This document shows positions 31,911 to 42,166 of a stretch of 64,000 nucleotides of DNA, in pieces (the first letter of the stretch is position 1; every line of letters starts with the position of its first letter). Source of the stretch: Rhizaria sp. SCN 62-66 (lineage: Eukaryota; Rhizaria, unplaced); NCBI GenBank assembly GCA_001724265.1, contig MEDY01000143.1, positions 1 through 64,000 on the forward strand. The letters are read 5' to 3'. The notes beneath the pieces are model-generated. The model was not told the DNA's origin, ran no database searches, and worked only from the letters and a program-made list of their open reading frames with translations. The translations under genes and the position numbers were made by a program.

Positions 31911-34900
31911 ATGGGCGACCATTTGCTTGGTGCGCTCGTCTTCGTGTCGGGCCCCAGCGGCAAGCACTTGCTCACAAGCTACCCCGCCTGGCTGCCCCCC
32001 GCGGAGTCGCTTATTCTCGAGCAGGACATCGCGGCCGCGCGTGTCAATGCAAAGCACTTTAAGCGAATGCGCGACGCTGTTGTCGAGGCATTCTCCGCGG
32101 AGGCCGCGCTAGAAGCTGAGACAAGCGCACCAGCAACGGCAGCAGCTGCGGCAACGACTGCAGCAGCGGCGAGCCAGCACAGTGCGACTGACAACATAAG
32201 CAACAGCAGTACAGCAACAGCTGCACCTGTGACGAGTGACGCACAGTCGGCGGTTGCAGGACTCTATTACCAACGTAAGCGCGCGCTAGCAGCCGCCGCA
32301 GCGGAGAGGTCGGTCGAGAGCACGCTGCCTCCGTACCTCTTGCCAGCTTCTACAACGAAAACAGAAACAGACTCTCGTGCGACTGCAAAGGAGATCTCTC
32401 CACCTGCGACTACAGCAGTTGTTGCCGCCGCCGCTGCCGCCGCGTCCTCCGTCGCGCTCTCCTCCCGCGCGCTGCTGCTTCCGCTGTTGCTGCCGTCTCT
32501 GCCGCCGCTGCCGTCCTGGGTCGCCGCCCCGCTGCTGCCGCCGCACAACCTGCCGCTCGACGAGATCACGCGCATCTTCTCGCGACACGTCAAGCCGCAG
32601 GCGCCGCACGCGCCGTTCTATGTTAAGCCGCAGTTCTGCAATCTGCGTTTGCTGACCGGAAAGAATCTCCGCAGCTCGATTGCGACTGATATGCTTTCGT
32701 TGCCGTCTGCGACTCCCATCGTGGCGACGATTGGCGGCTTGACTTTTGTCGGTGCAACCGCGCCTATTGTCACAACACATTGCAGCAGTAACAACAACAG
32801 CATCAACTCAAACAGTTCCGGTAGCAGCAGCAACAACGCGAATTCCAGCCCCGTCACCCCCGGGACCACGATTGCGACCGGTGCGACTGCGCCTGCTGAG
32901 GCGACTGCTGAATGCAGGAAGCACCGCCCCAGTCACAATGCTTCTACGGGTGATTCTGCTGAAGCAACTGTGAGCGCGGCGGTTGCGACTGCACTTGCCT
33001 CTGTTAACAACACGCACAGTAACAGTAGCGCGAACAGTAGCGCTGTCATTGACAGCAACAGCAACACTGCGAACAACGACAACAGTTCAGTCACATCAGG
33101 TGCATCGTCGTTGAACAACAACGCCGGCAACAGCTCTACTTCTAGCTCTATATCTACCTCTAGCTCTAGCTCAAGCTCTAGCTCGAGTGCAAGCTCTAGT
33201 TCTAGTTCTAGCGGCAGCAGCTCTAGCCCAAGTGCGACCGACGACGCGCACACGTCACAGTACACGCAAATTACCGTCGTGTTTATTCTCCGCCCCCCCA
33301 ACGCGCCGCCCAGCATCACCGGCGGAAACACGACCACCAGCGCTGCCGCGGCGGCTGCGGCTGCAGCAGCGGCAGCCGCGGCAGCCGCCGCCACAACGGG
33401 CTCCAGCTCCAGCTCCAGCAGCAGCAGCAGTGGCGGCGGCGGCAACGCTGGGGCCGTCGCCGCGGGCGGCATTGGCGGCGGCAGCGCGCTTGCGGTGCTC
33501 TCGTGCTCCAGTGCACAGTACGCAACAAGTAGCGACATCCTGACGCTGTCGACGGCGTCCACGACGGCCGGCGCAGCGGGAGCGGGAGCGGGAGTGACTG
33601 CAGCGGGCGTGGCCGCGGCGCCAGCAGCGGGAGCTGTGAAGGCGGTGACGCATTCGTTTGCGCTCGCTCCGGTGCATTCGGGCGACACGTGTGTTGACTC
33701 TAACATCAGCGGCGGTCTCGCTGATTCCGTCTCGGCTGCGGCGACTGCTGCAGCTGTGCGTGCTGCGAGTGCGAGTGGTGCCACTCAGCAACAGAGTCAG
33801 CAGATTCACGCAACAACAGCAGCAGCGGCAACAGCTGGAACAAGCACGAGCTCGGTCTCTGCTGCTCACAGTGAAAACAACACGACTCAAATTAACGCAC
33901 GGGTCAGTGTGAGCCAGAGTACTTGCTCCAACGCAGCTGCTACTGCTGCAGTCGCGGCTGCTCTCAACGCAGCTGCCTCCGTATCTGCCTCAGCTTCTCC
34001 TTTAGCATCACCGACACCGACAGCGAATGAGACCAACGACTCGGCTGCCTCCGCAACCTCATCTTCAACCTCTGCAGCAGCAGCCGCCGCCGCAGCTGCG
34101 GTCGCGTCGACAACAGCGACGGCCGCGGCGGCAGCGATCCCTACCGCAGCCTCTGCCACAGCCGCCGCCGCTGCCGGGCGCGGTCTGGTGTCGACTGCGG
34201 GCGCTGCCGCACCTGTGCCGCGCAGTGTTATCTCGGTTTTTTCGGTCCTCGCTGTTAAGTGTGCCGAGGCTGTGGCCCACGCAGAGAGCGTGTATAAGGC
34301 GAAAGAACAGCAAAAGCAGAAGGATATTGCGAGTGTCATCACGGCAGCTGTGACAAAGTCCGCCGTTAACACACTCGACAAAATCACCAAGAGCAACAGC
34401 GACAAGGAGACAAGAACTGATAGCAACAATCGCGGTGTCGATTGCCGCATAAGTGCTTGCGAGAGCAATGTAAGTACCTGGGTCGTTCCCCCTCCGCTGA
34501 GCTCTCCGGAACTGACTGTCCTTGCAGCTGCTGCCCAGGCTGTTTCGAAGCTAAGCCGCACTCCGGCGCCGTTGCCGATCCCGATGCACCCGCGCTTGCT
34601 CGCACAAACAACAACAGACGCGATCGTCTCGGCGACCAACACTCTGAACAGCGCTCTTCGTAATGACGACGAGAGCAACCCAAGCGCTAAATCCAGCTCC
34701 AACGCGATAGTCGGCGGCGTTTTTATTGGTTGCGGTGGCAGTAGCAGTCAAACCGAATGGCAGCAGCAACTCACTGTCCGTCTTGTGTCGCTCACTTGCA
34801 AGACCAGCAGCAGCAGTGCTCGTGAGAGCAGTGCCTTTGCGACTGACGCGAGCGCTGGTGCGGGCGCAGCTGTTTCATCGGCCGCAACTGCGGCTGCTGC

Positions 34901-37900
34901 GACCGGCGTGGGCGCTTTGTGGCAAGCGCACACTGACAGCGAGAGTGCCTGGCAAGTCATGAGCAGCACCAGGAAGCGCGCCAACGCAAACGTCGCTCTC
35001 GGCCGTCGGCGCCGGCGTCATTGCACGAGTGAAAATACTGAAAGGCTTTCTGTTACGGACAAGTTGCCCGCGGTTGTTTTGCCGTCTAGCGGCTCCCCTC
35101 TCGACCGCTCTCGCTGGGGGGCCGCCTCGGCCGCCGCGACCGCCGCCGCTTACGTCACGGGAATCCGCTTGCCCTCCGTGACGCCCGCTGCCGTCGCAGT
35201 CGCCGCCGCCGCTGTTGCGGCCGCGGTGGCGGGCGTCGCGCAGTGTGTGCGCGAGTATGAGCGTCTAAGTGGGAGGCACGCGCGCGGTGTAAGTAACCTG
35301 AAGGAGAAGCTCGGCGAGGTTCGGTTTCTGAGGACGAAAATGACGCTGGGCACAGTTGAGAGCGTGATCCTAGCAACGCTCAGCAACGACGCTGCCAGTG
35401 GTAGCTCTAATGCTGATGTCGACGGGGAAGCTCTTGTGAACCGTGCTATGGGCAATGCCGTGTCGACTGCGATTACATCTGCGGTGAGCTCTCTTGCAGC
35501 AACGAGCATTGCCAACGCAGATAACGCTGCTGCGGTCACCGCTGCAACTGTGAGCAGGCGGCTTATGACGACCGGGTCCTCGGATCCCTCTAATCAGTGC
35601 TTTAACGACTCTGATACTGACCGCGTCGATGCGCTGTTTGTCTCATTGCCAACGGCAAGTGCAACTCTTGTCGCTAGTTCCAAGACGAGCAGCAACGGAT
35701 CTGATGGTACAGAAGACAGTAGCAAGAACTGCACAGCTCTCCCTTTGTCATCGTACCTCTCTGTCGTGACTCCTCCTCGAAGCACATCTTCGCAAGTACT
35801 TACACCTGCGCAGGTACTTACATCCGCGCCGCTCCTCGCACACTCCGCCCACAGCGAGTTTCTGCTGCGGCTGACCGGGCGCTGGTACGAGCCGCCAACT
35901 GCGACCGCGACGACGACTACGACTGCCACGGCGACCTCCAGCTCCTCGGCAGCGGCCGCAGCAGGCGCGGCTGCGGGCGGCGCCAGCGGTAGTGGAGCAG
36001 CAGCAGGGTCGGCAGCGACCGCTGTGGACTCGAGCGGCAGCAGCTCCAGCTCTAATACGGCCGCAAACAGCAACAGCGGCAGCGCGGGCAACGCCGGCTC
36101 CTCGGCCGCCAGCGGCGCTGGGGCGTCGACGGCAACGACGACGACAACGGTGGTCACCTCGGCCACGGCGCCGTTGCTTGGCCCTGGCGCTTTGGCTGGC
36201 ACTGGTGTCGGCCTTGCATCGTCGATCGCTGCGTCAGGATCGACCTCGCTGCCTCCTCCGATTGGCAATCTTGGGTCTTCTTCTTCATCTTTCAACGCCG
36301 TTAGTGGCCTGATCAGTGCATCAGTTGGTGCAACTAACCCTTGCAATATCATTGCGAGTGTCCCTAAGGTTGTGCTGTGTGCGCCGTTATCGGTTGCCGC
36401 GGCCGCAGCTGCAGCAGCCTCTGCCGCCGCCACTGTTCCGTGTTTGACTGACATTGTCTCAGCAGCGCTCGCGAACAGCACCGCTGATGGCACTGTGACC
36501 AATGATGTTTCGACCGCTGCTGTAACCGCGGCAATCGAGGCGGAGACGGATGCCGTAGCCGCTTCGGTTTCTCTTGCTGGCACGGCTGCCGCGGCGGCTG
36601 GCGGCTCGGGCGTCCTTGCCCGCGTCTTGACTCGGTTACTCTGCCAAAACAACATTATCGCTCAAAGCTCTACGATTTGCGCGAGCAACAACAATGGTGT
36701 CAACGCCAGCAGCAATATTAGCCGCTCGAGTTCTAATCTCAGCGATGCTGCGTCGACTCACGACAGCAACTCTGATACTGCGAGCAGCAGTAACACGAAC
36801 GCGATCACGAACGCTGTCGTGAACGCGAAGAGTACAGCGAGTGAAGCAACTGCTGCCGCTGCTGCCGCTGCTGTTGCTGCTGCTGTTGCCTCCGCCTCAA
36901 CCCAGTCTTTGCAGGCGCTTCTCTCTGCGGACACTGTCGCAACCGCTGTCGGCAACGACTGCAGTCTGCCGCTGACGCCCTACGCGATCCCCGCCAGTAT
37001 GATTACTGCCCTCTCGTCCATCGCCGCCTTCGTCTCGCTGCCCCCGGTCCCGAGCGCCTCATTTGCTCACGGACACTCTTCGCTTCCGCAACAGCAACAC
37101 CAGCTATTGCCACAGCCGCCTCTGCTGTCCGCGCTTTGCTCACGGGCTGAGGCGCGCACAGCGACAGCGTTGCGTGCGCACGCGCGCGCCGTTGTGGTTG
37201 TCTGGCGAGAGCTCGTTACGAAGCTGACGCTATTGGCAGCAGCGGCAGCGGCGACGGAGGCTGCTGCTGGCGTCGTTGGAAAAGTTGTTGTCGCGCTCAC
37301 AACGGCTGCAGAGCCCGCCGCAACAGCAGCAGCAGCAGCAGCAGCGGCAGCGGCGGCAGCAGCGGCAGCCGCGGCTGCAGCGACGACGACTGCGGTTGTG
37401 GTGACAGCTGGCAATCCATCACTGGCGGCCGGCAACGCTGACCCCGAAGTCACTTTCATGGCGAGCTCAAGTAAACGCGCACGTCAGCTACAACCTTCAA
37501 CTCCTCTAAGCAGCTTGAGCGTCGGCGTGGGCACACACATGACAGTTATCAATCGCGGCAGCATTGGCGTTTACGGTCACTCGCATACCCTCAGCCCCGG
37601 CGCTAGCCCGCGGTCGAGCCCTCGCGTCAGCGTCACGCGCAACCGCTCCCGCAACAACACCATGGACAACAGCAACGCTGCCGGTGCTGCGGGTGCGAGC
37701 GCGAGTGCGTGTAGCGTCGGGTGGTGGTGCCCGCCGGAGGCCGCTGCCGCCGCGACGGCGACTGCAACCAGCCCGGCTGCGCACAGTCACCTCAATAGCG
37801 CGAGCGTCAGCGCGAGCGCGGGCAGCGGCGTCGGCGGCTCTCTGGTCTCGCTTCGCACGGGCTACCAGTTTGCTCTGGCGTCACTGGCGCTCGCCAGCGA

Positions 37901-40900
37901 TCGGCACCGCGGCTGCCCGATCACCGCAATGCTGAAGACGATCTACCATAGTTTCAAGTCGCAGAGCCCACCACGTAAGCTACTTACACTGCAGAAGTCG
38001 CGGCGTCAGCGCAATGGGATGTCGAAGGACCGTCAGTCCTTGGACGGTGGCATCGTGACCGTGAGCATCGGCGTCAACTCAGACACAGACTCCGATTCCG
38101 AGTCAAACTCCGAGTCTGACGCAGATTCGGACTCTGATGAGAGCGACAGCGAGTGCGGTGGCGGCAGTGGCGGCGACAGCGACAGGGACTGTGAGCAGAG
38201 TGACTGTAGCTGTGCTTGTGATTGGGGCGTTGTCGCGTGCCAAGCAGAGAGCAAGAGTCGCTTCCATCGCTGGATCCGGCATTTTAAGCAGCGCCGCGAC
38301 AGTCGGAGCGCCGACTTGAGCAGCGCTAAGAAAGACGTCGACACCAGGAGTAACGATAGTAAGTTACTCGCATCGCTTCGAATTCGTGACTGTGACGCCA
38401 ACGATACTACCAGCTGCAATCAGAACTGCAACAATAAGCGTGATAATTATAAGTGTGACAAACGGGCTTTCCGTGTTTCCTTCTGCCCGTCCGCTTTCTC
38501 CATCTACTCATCTCTCTCCGCGAACAATATCTCAAGCGCTGGCATGAGAGCTGGCGTCACGGACACGACTGCAGCAGCAGTGACTGCAGCAGTGTGGCTT
38601 TCAATCTTTCCTTCAACTAACACACGCTCGCAGCACGTGCACTCGTCGAAGTGGAGCTTGGTCAAGAGACACCTCCAGTCGTGCTCGCAGTCACAAGCAC
38701 TGCTTCAGTCGCAACAATTGCCGGCATTGCTGCCCCATGCATTTCACAACTCGTTCGCAGCGCCACACGCAACAACAAATGAGCTCACTTCTGCGAGGAG
38801 CCGAAACGATGTTGTTTTGAAGGCGCTGGCTGCTGCTCTTACTGCGACTGCTGGCGATGCTAGCGCGAGTGCGAGCGCGATTGATGCGAGAAGTCGAGTG
38901 CTGAAGATGAATATGACATGGAATGATCTCAACACACTCGCGGTCGCCGTTACGAACTCATTTCCTCATCTTAACACACATTCGGACACTAACAACGAGG
39001 GCGTTGTCAGCGTTGGCTCACAGACTGCTGCCAACGGAGTAACGTCTGCTAATGATGGATTGGTTTGCGGCTTAGATCCTGATAGCCCGCTGCTCCTTCT
39101 TGTACCTATGTCGAAGCTTGCGCAATCACTCGAGGCCAGCGACAATGCCACCGGTAGCAGCTCTGACTCGCTGCCGCTGATGCTCGCTGTCGCGGCACAT
39201 AGCCACCCCGCTCTCACCCTGCGCACCACCGCGGCGACCCTGCGCTTGCCCCTGCCTACGGTCGCGGCCGCCGCGGCCGCCGCGGTGTCGCACGGCTGGC
39301 TGCTGCCGCTGCTGGGCGGCGGCTGGGGCAAGGCGACCGCGCTGACGGCGGGGGCGAATCTACGGGGCGCCGGTGTCAGTGGGGGTGGCGCAATGTGGCT
39401 ATCTGTGTTGCGGCGCGATCGGGAGATTGCTGTGGCGAAGGCGGAAATGATGAAGACGAAGGCCAGCGCGAACAGAGCGACGTCTAACCCGGCAACGGCC
39501 ATCACGACCATGACGGCGACTAACTCCAGGTCGAACGCGACTCAACTTGGTCTCATCATCACAAGACCTGACTCGACTAATGGCTTCAGGAGTCCTAGCA
39601 AAGGACAGTCAAAATCGTCTTTGCAGTTGCACGTGTCGACTCAGATGCCGTCGCTTCTGAGCACCCCGATCTACCTCAGTGCACCGGTAGCGAACGCCTC
39701 ACAGTTCTCGCAATTGTCATCTCGCTCTGGTTCTGGCTCTGGTTCAAGTTTTCGTTCAAGCTCACGCTCACAGGCTCTTGCAAGCATGACGATGAGTAAC
39801 GCGTCTCTGATGTACCTCTCAGCCTCACGGCAATGCCGCGCAATCACCGGCGTCGCGTTCCCCAGTCCCACGCTCGCTCACGCCATCGAGTGGCTTCTGC
39901 GACCTACTGCGCTCACGGTCACCAAGACCAGGAGTAACACGCATGCAGGCGCTTGGCAGTCCGCGGGCTCACAGGCCGCAGTGACGACTCAAGATCAGCT
40001 CAGTAGTGGCTACAGCAGACGCGGCAGTCTCAGTAGAGGCAACTTGTCTGCTACCACGCAGAATAGCAGCTCTGCTAAGACCAACAACAGCGAGAGTGTG
40101 CGTCCGGAAGCGACAGCCTCTACATCGAGGAGTGCGAGTGACCGTGATTTGGAGGGCGACCTAACTTTAGGTGGGCTAGCTGCCTTAGGTGCACGCCGTC
40201 ACTCTGCAACGACCGCTGCTGCCGCCGCCGTTGCAGCCTCTCGCAGCCAGGCCAAGGCAAACATGGCTTCAAACGCTCGCGGTCACCCGACAACTCCATC
40301 TGCTGCGACAGCCCACAGTCCCTTGGACTCTGCGTTCGAGGAAGCCGCGCTGAGGCAGGCGGCCTACCTTATTGCGCACGGTTGGGCCGAGCGGCAGCAT
40401 ACTGTGCTTCTTGATATTGGCACTACGACGATGACGACGAGTGCGGGCAGCAGCAAGATCAGCAGTGTCGGCGTCGACAGTGTTGTTCACGAGATTGTTG
40501 CGACTTTAAACACTCTCACCGACTGTACCAACATCAACACGAATGCGAGCGCTGATTCAAGCGCCAATGAGAAGAGTGCCAAGAGCAAGAGCGACGGGAA
40601 CAACAGTATTAGCAGTGCAAGCCGTATTGCCAACAACAGTGACGCGCGGAAAGACGCTATCCCCAGCTCGCAAGCCAAGGCCGCCGCGAAGGCCAAGGCC
40701 AAGGCGGCCGCCACTGCGTCCGCACTGCGCGTGCTGGCAGTCCTGTTGCGCCGCGTGCTATCGCAGCCCGTGCTTGCCACAGTCATCAGCAGCAACGCAG
40801 ACAGTGGCAACGGCAGCAGCTGTAGCGGTGCAGGCGGTGTTGTTTTGCCGAGTATTAGCAGGAACATTGGTCAATATGAGTCTCTCCTGGGGCAAAACAC

Positions 40901-41168
40901 TGCTGCGTCTGTTGCAAGGCGCTTGTACCACGCGTGTCTTCTCACGATCTCAACTGCTGCGAGAGTCGCCAACGAGCAGAACAATACCAGTAAGTACACG
41001 AGTGGCGTGATTGCTGAAGCTGAGGCCCTCTGTGGGTTAGGTGTCGCTTGGACTGATGCGTCTATTGCAAAATCTCTGCTCACGGTTGCAATCACAGCGC
41101 TGCGTGCGTTGGAAGGACCCGGTGCGCTTGTTGAAGCGCGGCTTAGTTTCCCGCAGTACCCTTGGTAA
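31911..41168 (+). CDS. Probable NPR3 (GATOR1/SEACIT subunit), giant with low-complexity inserts
   Basis: NPR3/NPRL3 pairs with NPR2 in GATOR1, the GTPase-activating complex that restrains TORC1 under amino-acid shortage. One exon of 3,085 codons, ATG to TAA. The assignment rests on short blocks in the family order. The N-terminus GALVFVSGPSGKHLLTSYP (7-25) resembles the NPR3 start. Next come a block around 212-285 (DEITRIFSRH, FYVKPQFCNLRLLTGKN, IGGLTFVGATAPI) and YTQITVVFILRPPN (about 450), like the NVVFxLR strand. Late helical blocks follow (about 2390 LLLLVPMSKLAQSLEAS, 2654 LAHAIEWLLRP, 2818 AAYLIAHGWAERQHTVLLDI). A C-terminal region (about 3000) resembles the end of the family. Between them are about 2,500 residues rich in Ala, Ser, Thr and Asn, versus about 570 for human NPRL3. 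The blocks are individually weak; order and the N-terminus carry the call. Consensus GTAAGT sites in the sense strand (34470, 35289) appear unspliced. Confidence 0.6.
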   Translation: MGDHLLGALVFVSGPSGKHLLTSYPAWLPPAESLILEQDIAAARVNAKHFKRMRDAVVEAFSAEAALEAETSAPATAAAAATTAAAASQHSATDNISNSSTATAAPVTSDAQSAVAGLYYQRKRALAAAAAERSVESTLPPYLLPASTTKTETDSRATAKEISPPATTAVVAAAAAAASSVALSSRALLLPLLLPSLPPLPSWVAAPLLPPHNLPLDEITRIFSRHVKPQAPHAPFYVKPQFCNLRLLTGKNLRSSIATDMLSLPSATPIVATIGGLTFVGATAPIVTTHCSSNNNSINSNSSGSSSNNANSSPVTPGTTIATGATAPAEATAECRKHRPSHNASTGDSAEATVSAAVATALASVNNTHSNSSANSSAVIDSNSNTANNDNSSVTSGASSLNNNAGNSSTSSSISTSSSSSSSSSSASSSSSSSGSSSSPSATDDAHTSQYTQITVVFILRPPNAPPSITGGNTTTSAAAAAAAAAAAAAAAAATTGSSSSSSSSSSGGGGNAGAVAAGGIGGGSALAVLSCSSAQYATSSDILTLSTASTTAGAAGAGAGVTAAGVAAAPAAGAVKAVTHSFALAPVHSGDTCVDSNISGGLADSVSAAATAAAVRAASASGATQQQSQQIHATTAAAATAGTSTSSVSAAHSENNTTQINARVSVSQSTCSNAAATAAVAAALNAAASVSASASPLASPTPTANETNDSAASATSSSTSAAAAAAAAAVASTTATAAAAAIPTAASATAAAAAGRGLVSTAGAAAPVPRSVISVFSVLAVKCAEAVAHAESVYKAKEQQKQKDIASVITAAVTKSAVNTLDKITKSNSDKETRTDSNNRGVDCRISACESNVSTWVVPPPLSSPELTVLAAAAQAVSKLSRTPAPLPIPMHPRLLAQTTTDAIVSATNTLNSALRNDDESNPSAKSSSNAIVGGVFIGCGGSSSQTEWQQQLTVRLVSLTCKTSSSSARESSAFATDASAGAGAAVSSAATAAAATGVGALWQAHTDSESAWQVMSSTRKRANANVALGRRRRRHCTSENTERLSVTDKLPAVVLPSSGSPLDRSRWGAASAAATAAAYVTGIRLPSVTPAAVAVAAAAVAAAVAGVAQCVREYERLSGRHARGVSNLKEKLGEVRFLRTKMTLGTVESVILATLSNDAASGSSNADVDGEALVNRAMGNAVSTAITSAVSSLAATSIANADNAAAVTAATVSRRLMTTGSSDPSNQCFNDSDTDRVDALFVSLPTASATLVASSKTSSNGSDGTEDSSKNCTALPLSSYLSVVTPPRSTSSQVLTPAQVLTSAPLLAHSAHSEFLLRLTGRWYEPPTATATTTTTATATSSSSAAAAAGAAAGGASGSGAAAGSAATAVDSSGSSSSSNTAANSNSGSAGNAGSSAASGAGASTATTTTTVVTSATAPLLGPGALAGTGVGLASSIAASGSTSLPPPIGNLGSSSSSFNAVSGLISASVGATNPCNIIASVPKVVLCAPLSVAAAAAAAASAAATVPCLTDIVSAALANSTADGTVTNDVSTAAVTAAIEAETDAVAASVSLAGTAAAAAGGSGVLARVLTRLLCQNNIIAQSSTICASNNNGVNASSNISRSSSNLSDAASTHDSNSDTASSSNTNAITNAVVNAKSTASEATAAAAAAAVAAAVASASTQSLQALLSADTVATAVGNDCSLPLTPYAIPASMITALSSIAAFVSLPPVPSASFAHGHSSLPQQQHQLLPQPPLLSALCSRAEARTATALRAHARAVVVVWRELVTKLTLLAAAAAATEAAAGVVGKVVVALTTAAEPAATAAAAAAAAAAAAAAAAAAATTTAVVVTAGNPSLAAGNADPEVTFMASSSKRARQLQPSTPLSSLSVGVGTHMTVINRGSIGVYGHSHTLSPGASPRSSPRVSVTRNRSRNNTMDNSNAAGAAGASASACSVGWWCPPEAAAAATATATSPAAHSHLNSASVSASAGSGVGGSLVSLRTGYQFALASLALASDRHRGCPITAMLKTIYHSFKSQSPPRKLLTLQKSRRQRNGMSKDRQSLDGGIVTVSIGVNSDTDSDSESNSESDADSDSDESDSECGGGSGGDSDRDCEQSDCSCACDWGVVACQAESKSRFHRWIRHFKQRRDSRSADLSSAKKDVDTRSNDSKLLASLRIRDCDANDTTSCNQNCNNKRDNYKCDKRAFRVSFCPSAFSIYSSLSANNISSAGMRAGVTDTTAAAVTAAVWLSIFPSTNTRSQHVHSSKWSLVKRHLQSCSQSQALLQSQQLPALLPHAFHNSFAAPHATTNELTSARSRNDVVLKALAAALTATAGDASASASAIDARSRVLKMNMTWNDLNTLAVAVTNSFPHLNTHSDTNNEGVVSVGSQTAANGVTSANDGLVCGLDPDSPLLLLVPMSKLAQSLEASDNATGSSSDSLPLMLAVAAHSHPALTLRTTAATLRLPLPTVAAAAAAAVSHGWLLPLLGGGWGKATALTAGANLRGAGVSGGGAMWLSVLRRDREIAVAKAEMMKTKASANRATSNPATAITTMTATNSRSNATQLGLIITRPDSTNGFRSPSKGQSKSSLQLHVSTQMPSLLSTPIYLSAPVANASQFSQLSSRSGSGSGSSFRSSSRSQALASMTMSNASLMYLSASRQCRAITGVAFPSPTLAHAIEWLLRPTALTVTKTRSNTHAGAWQSAGSQAAVTTQDQLSSGYSRRGSLSRGNLSATTQNSSSAKTNNSESVRPEATASTSRSASDRDLEGDLTLGGLAALGARRHSATTAAAAAVAASRSQAKANMASNARGHPTTPSAATAHSPLDSAFEEAALRQAAYLIAHGWAERQHTVLLDIGTTTMTTSAGSSKISSVGVDSVVHEIVATLNTLTDCTNINTNASADSSANEKSAKSKSDGNNSISSASRIANNSDARKDAIPSSQAKAAAKAKAKAAATASALRVLAVLLRRVLSQPVLATVISSNADSGNGSSCSGAGGVVLPSISRNIGQYESLLGQNTAASVARRLYHACLLTISTAARVANEQNNTSKYTSGVIAEAEALCGLGVAWTDASIAKSLLTVAITALRALEGPGALVEARLSFPQYPW
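33131..33231 (+). repeat. TCTAGC-type serine-coding repeat
   Basis: A run of imperfect TCTAGC/AGCTCT units inside the NPR3-like gene encodes poly-serine through alternating TCT and AGC codons. It is the longest of three such repeats in the window. Confidence 0.8.
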
Positions 41169-42166
41169 ACAAACACACATCGACAGGTGGACTGTATGAA
41201 ACACTTGTTTTCGGCTTCAGACATCATACTTATGATATAATAAGATTATATTACATAGAATATTTAAAATTATATAGTATACGTGAGCCTTATCGCGTTG
41301 CAATACATATTTATGCATGATTATGTCAAATTGAGGCGTTATTATGCTGTTTGATCATGAGTAACCAGTAAAAGTACAGGTCTTGATAGAAGGTCATACA
41401 GTGTGATACGATTAAATTATGCAATTTTTAGCTGTTTGATGTAGTGAGTTCTATCAGCAATATACATTTTATCTCGCACAACTCGATATCTATCAAGCAT
41501 TCGAGGTTTCTTGAGTTGTTCGGTGTTGATTCGGACCGAAAAATGGGAACTCTGTGCCGAAATTCAAGGCGTTGCTATCCACAACGAACACTTATGAATG
41601 AAATAACCAATTATATAGTGTAAATCAAACATTATATATACAATATACATTATTAGTCCAAATTGAAGATTGTATGTGCGAGATATCGCATTAATCAAAG
41701 ATATCACCCCCGTGGACCGAAAAAGTCGGGATGGCAGTGACTGTGAGCGAGTGAGAGTCCGACTGGCTGGGGAGCGGCCGCAGTGCGTGTCCCCGTCCGC
41801 GTCATTCCACGAGCAAAAGGAGTAGAGTGACACAATATCAATGCTTGAGACTGTTTTTGTGGTGGATAGAGTATTTACGTAGTCGTGTATTTAGATTAAT
41901 TGTGTGTTGTCTCTGCTGATTGCTTTACAGTGTGCAGTGAAGGTTGCAAAACAGTGGTGAGGGCTGCGGAGAATCATATCGCCGACCTTATCTCGCCATC
42001 ACGATTCTCTCCTCGCTCGCACTTCCCAAATGAGATTTACTTCAAAATTATACTACCAACGCACACTCTCTATCAAAATATTATGCTTTCACCTTCTCAC
42101 AACTTATTTTATGTCCTCTATTCCCTCTATTCCGTTCTGCCTAAAACAGACCCCTCGTGAGTCGCG
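41169..42166. other. Intergenic spacer
   Basis: AT-rich sequence between two plus-strand genes. It contains no recognised gene. The last 60-100 bases before 42167 are pyrimidine-rich, as in other leaders of this window. Confidence 0.6.

Noticed and set aside
32933-34702. Several antisense and alternative frames of 200-280 codons in the NPR3-like gene
   Set aside because: They are Leu/Ala/Arg-rich shadows of trinucleotide-repeat coding sequence.
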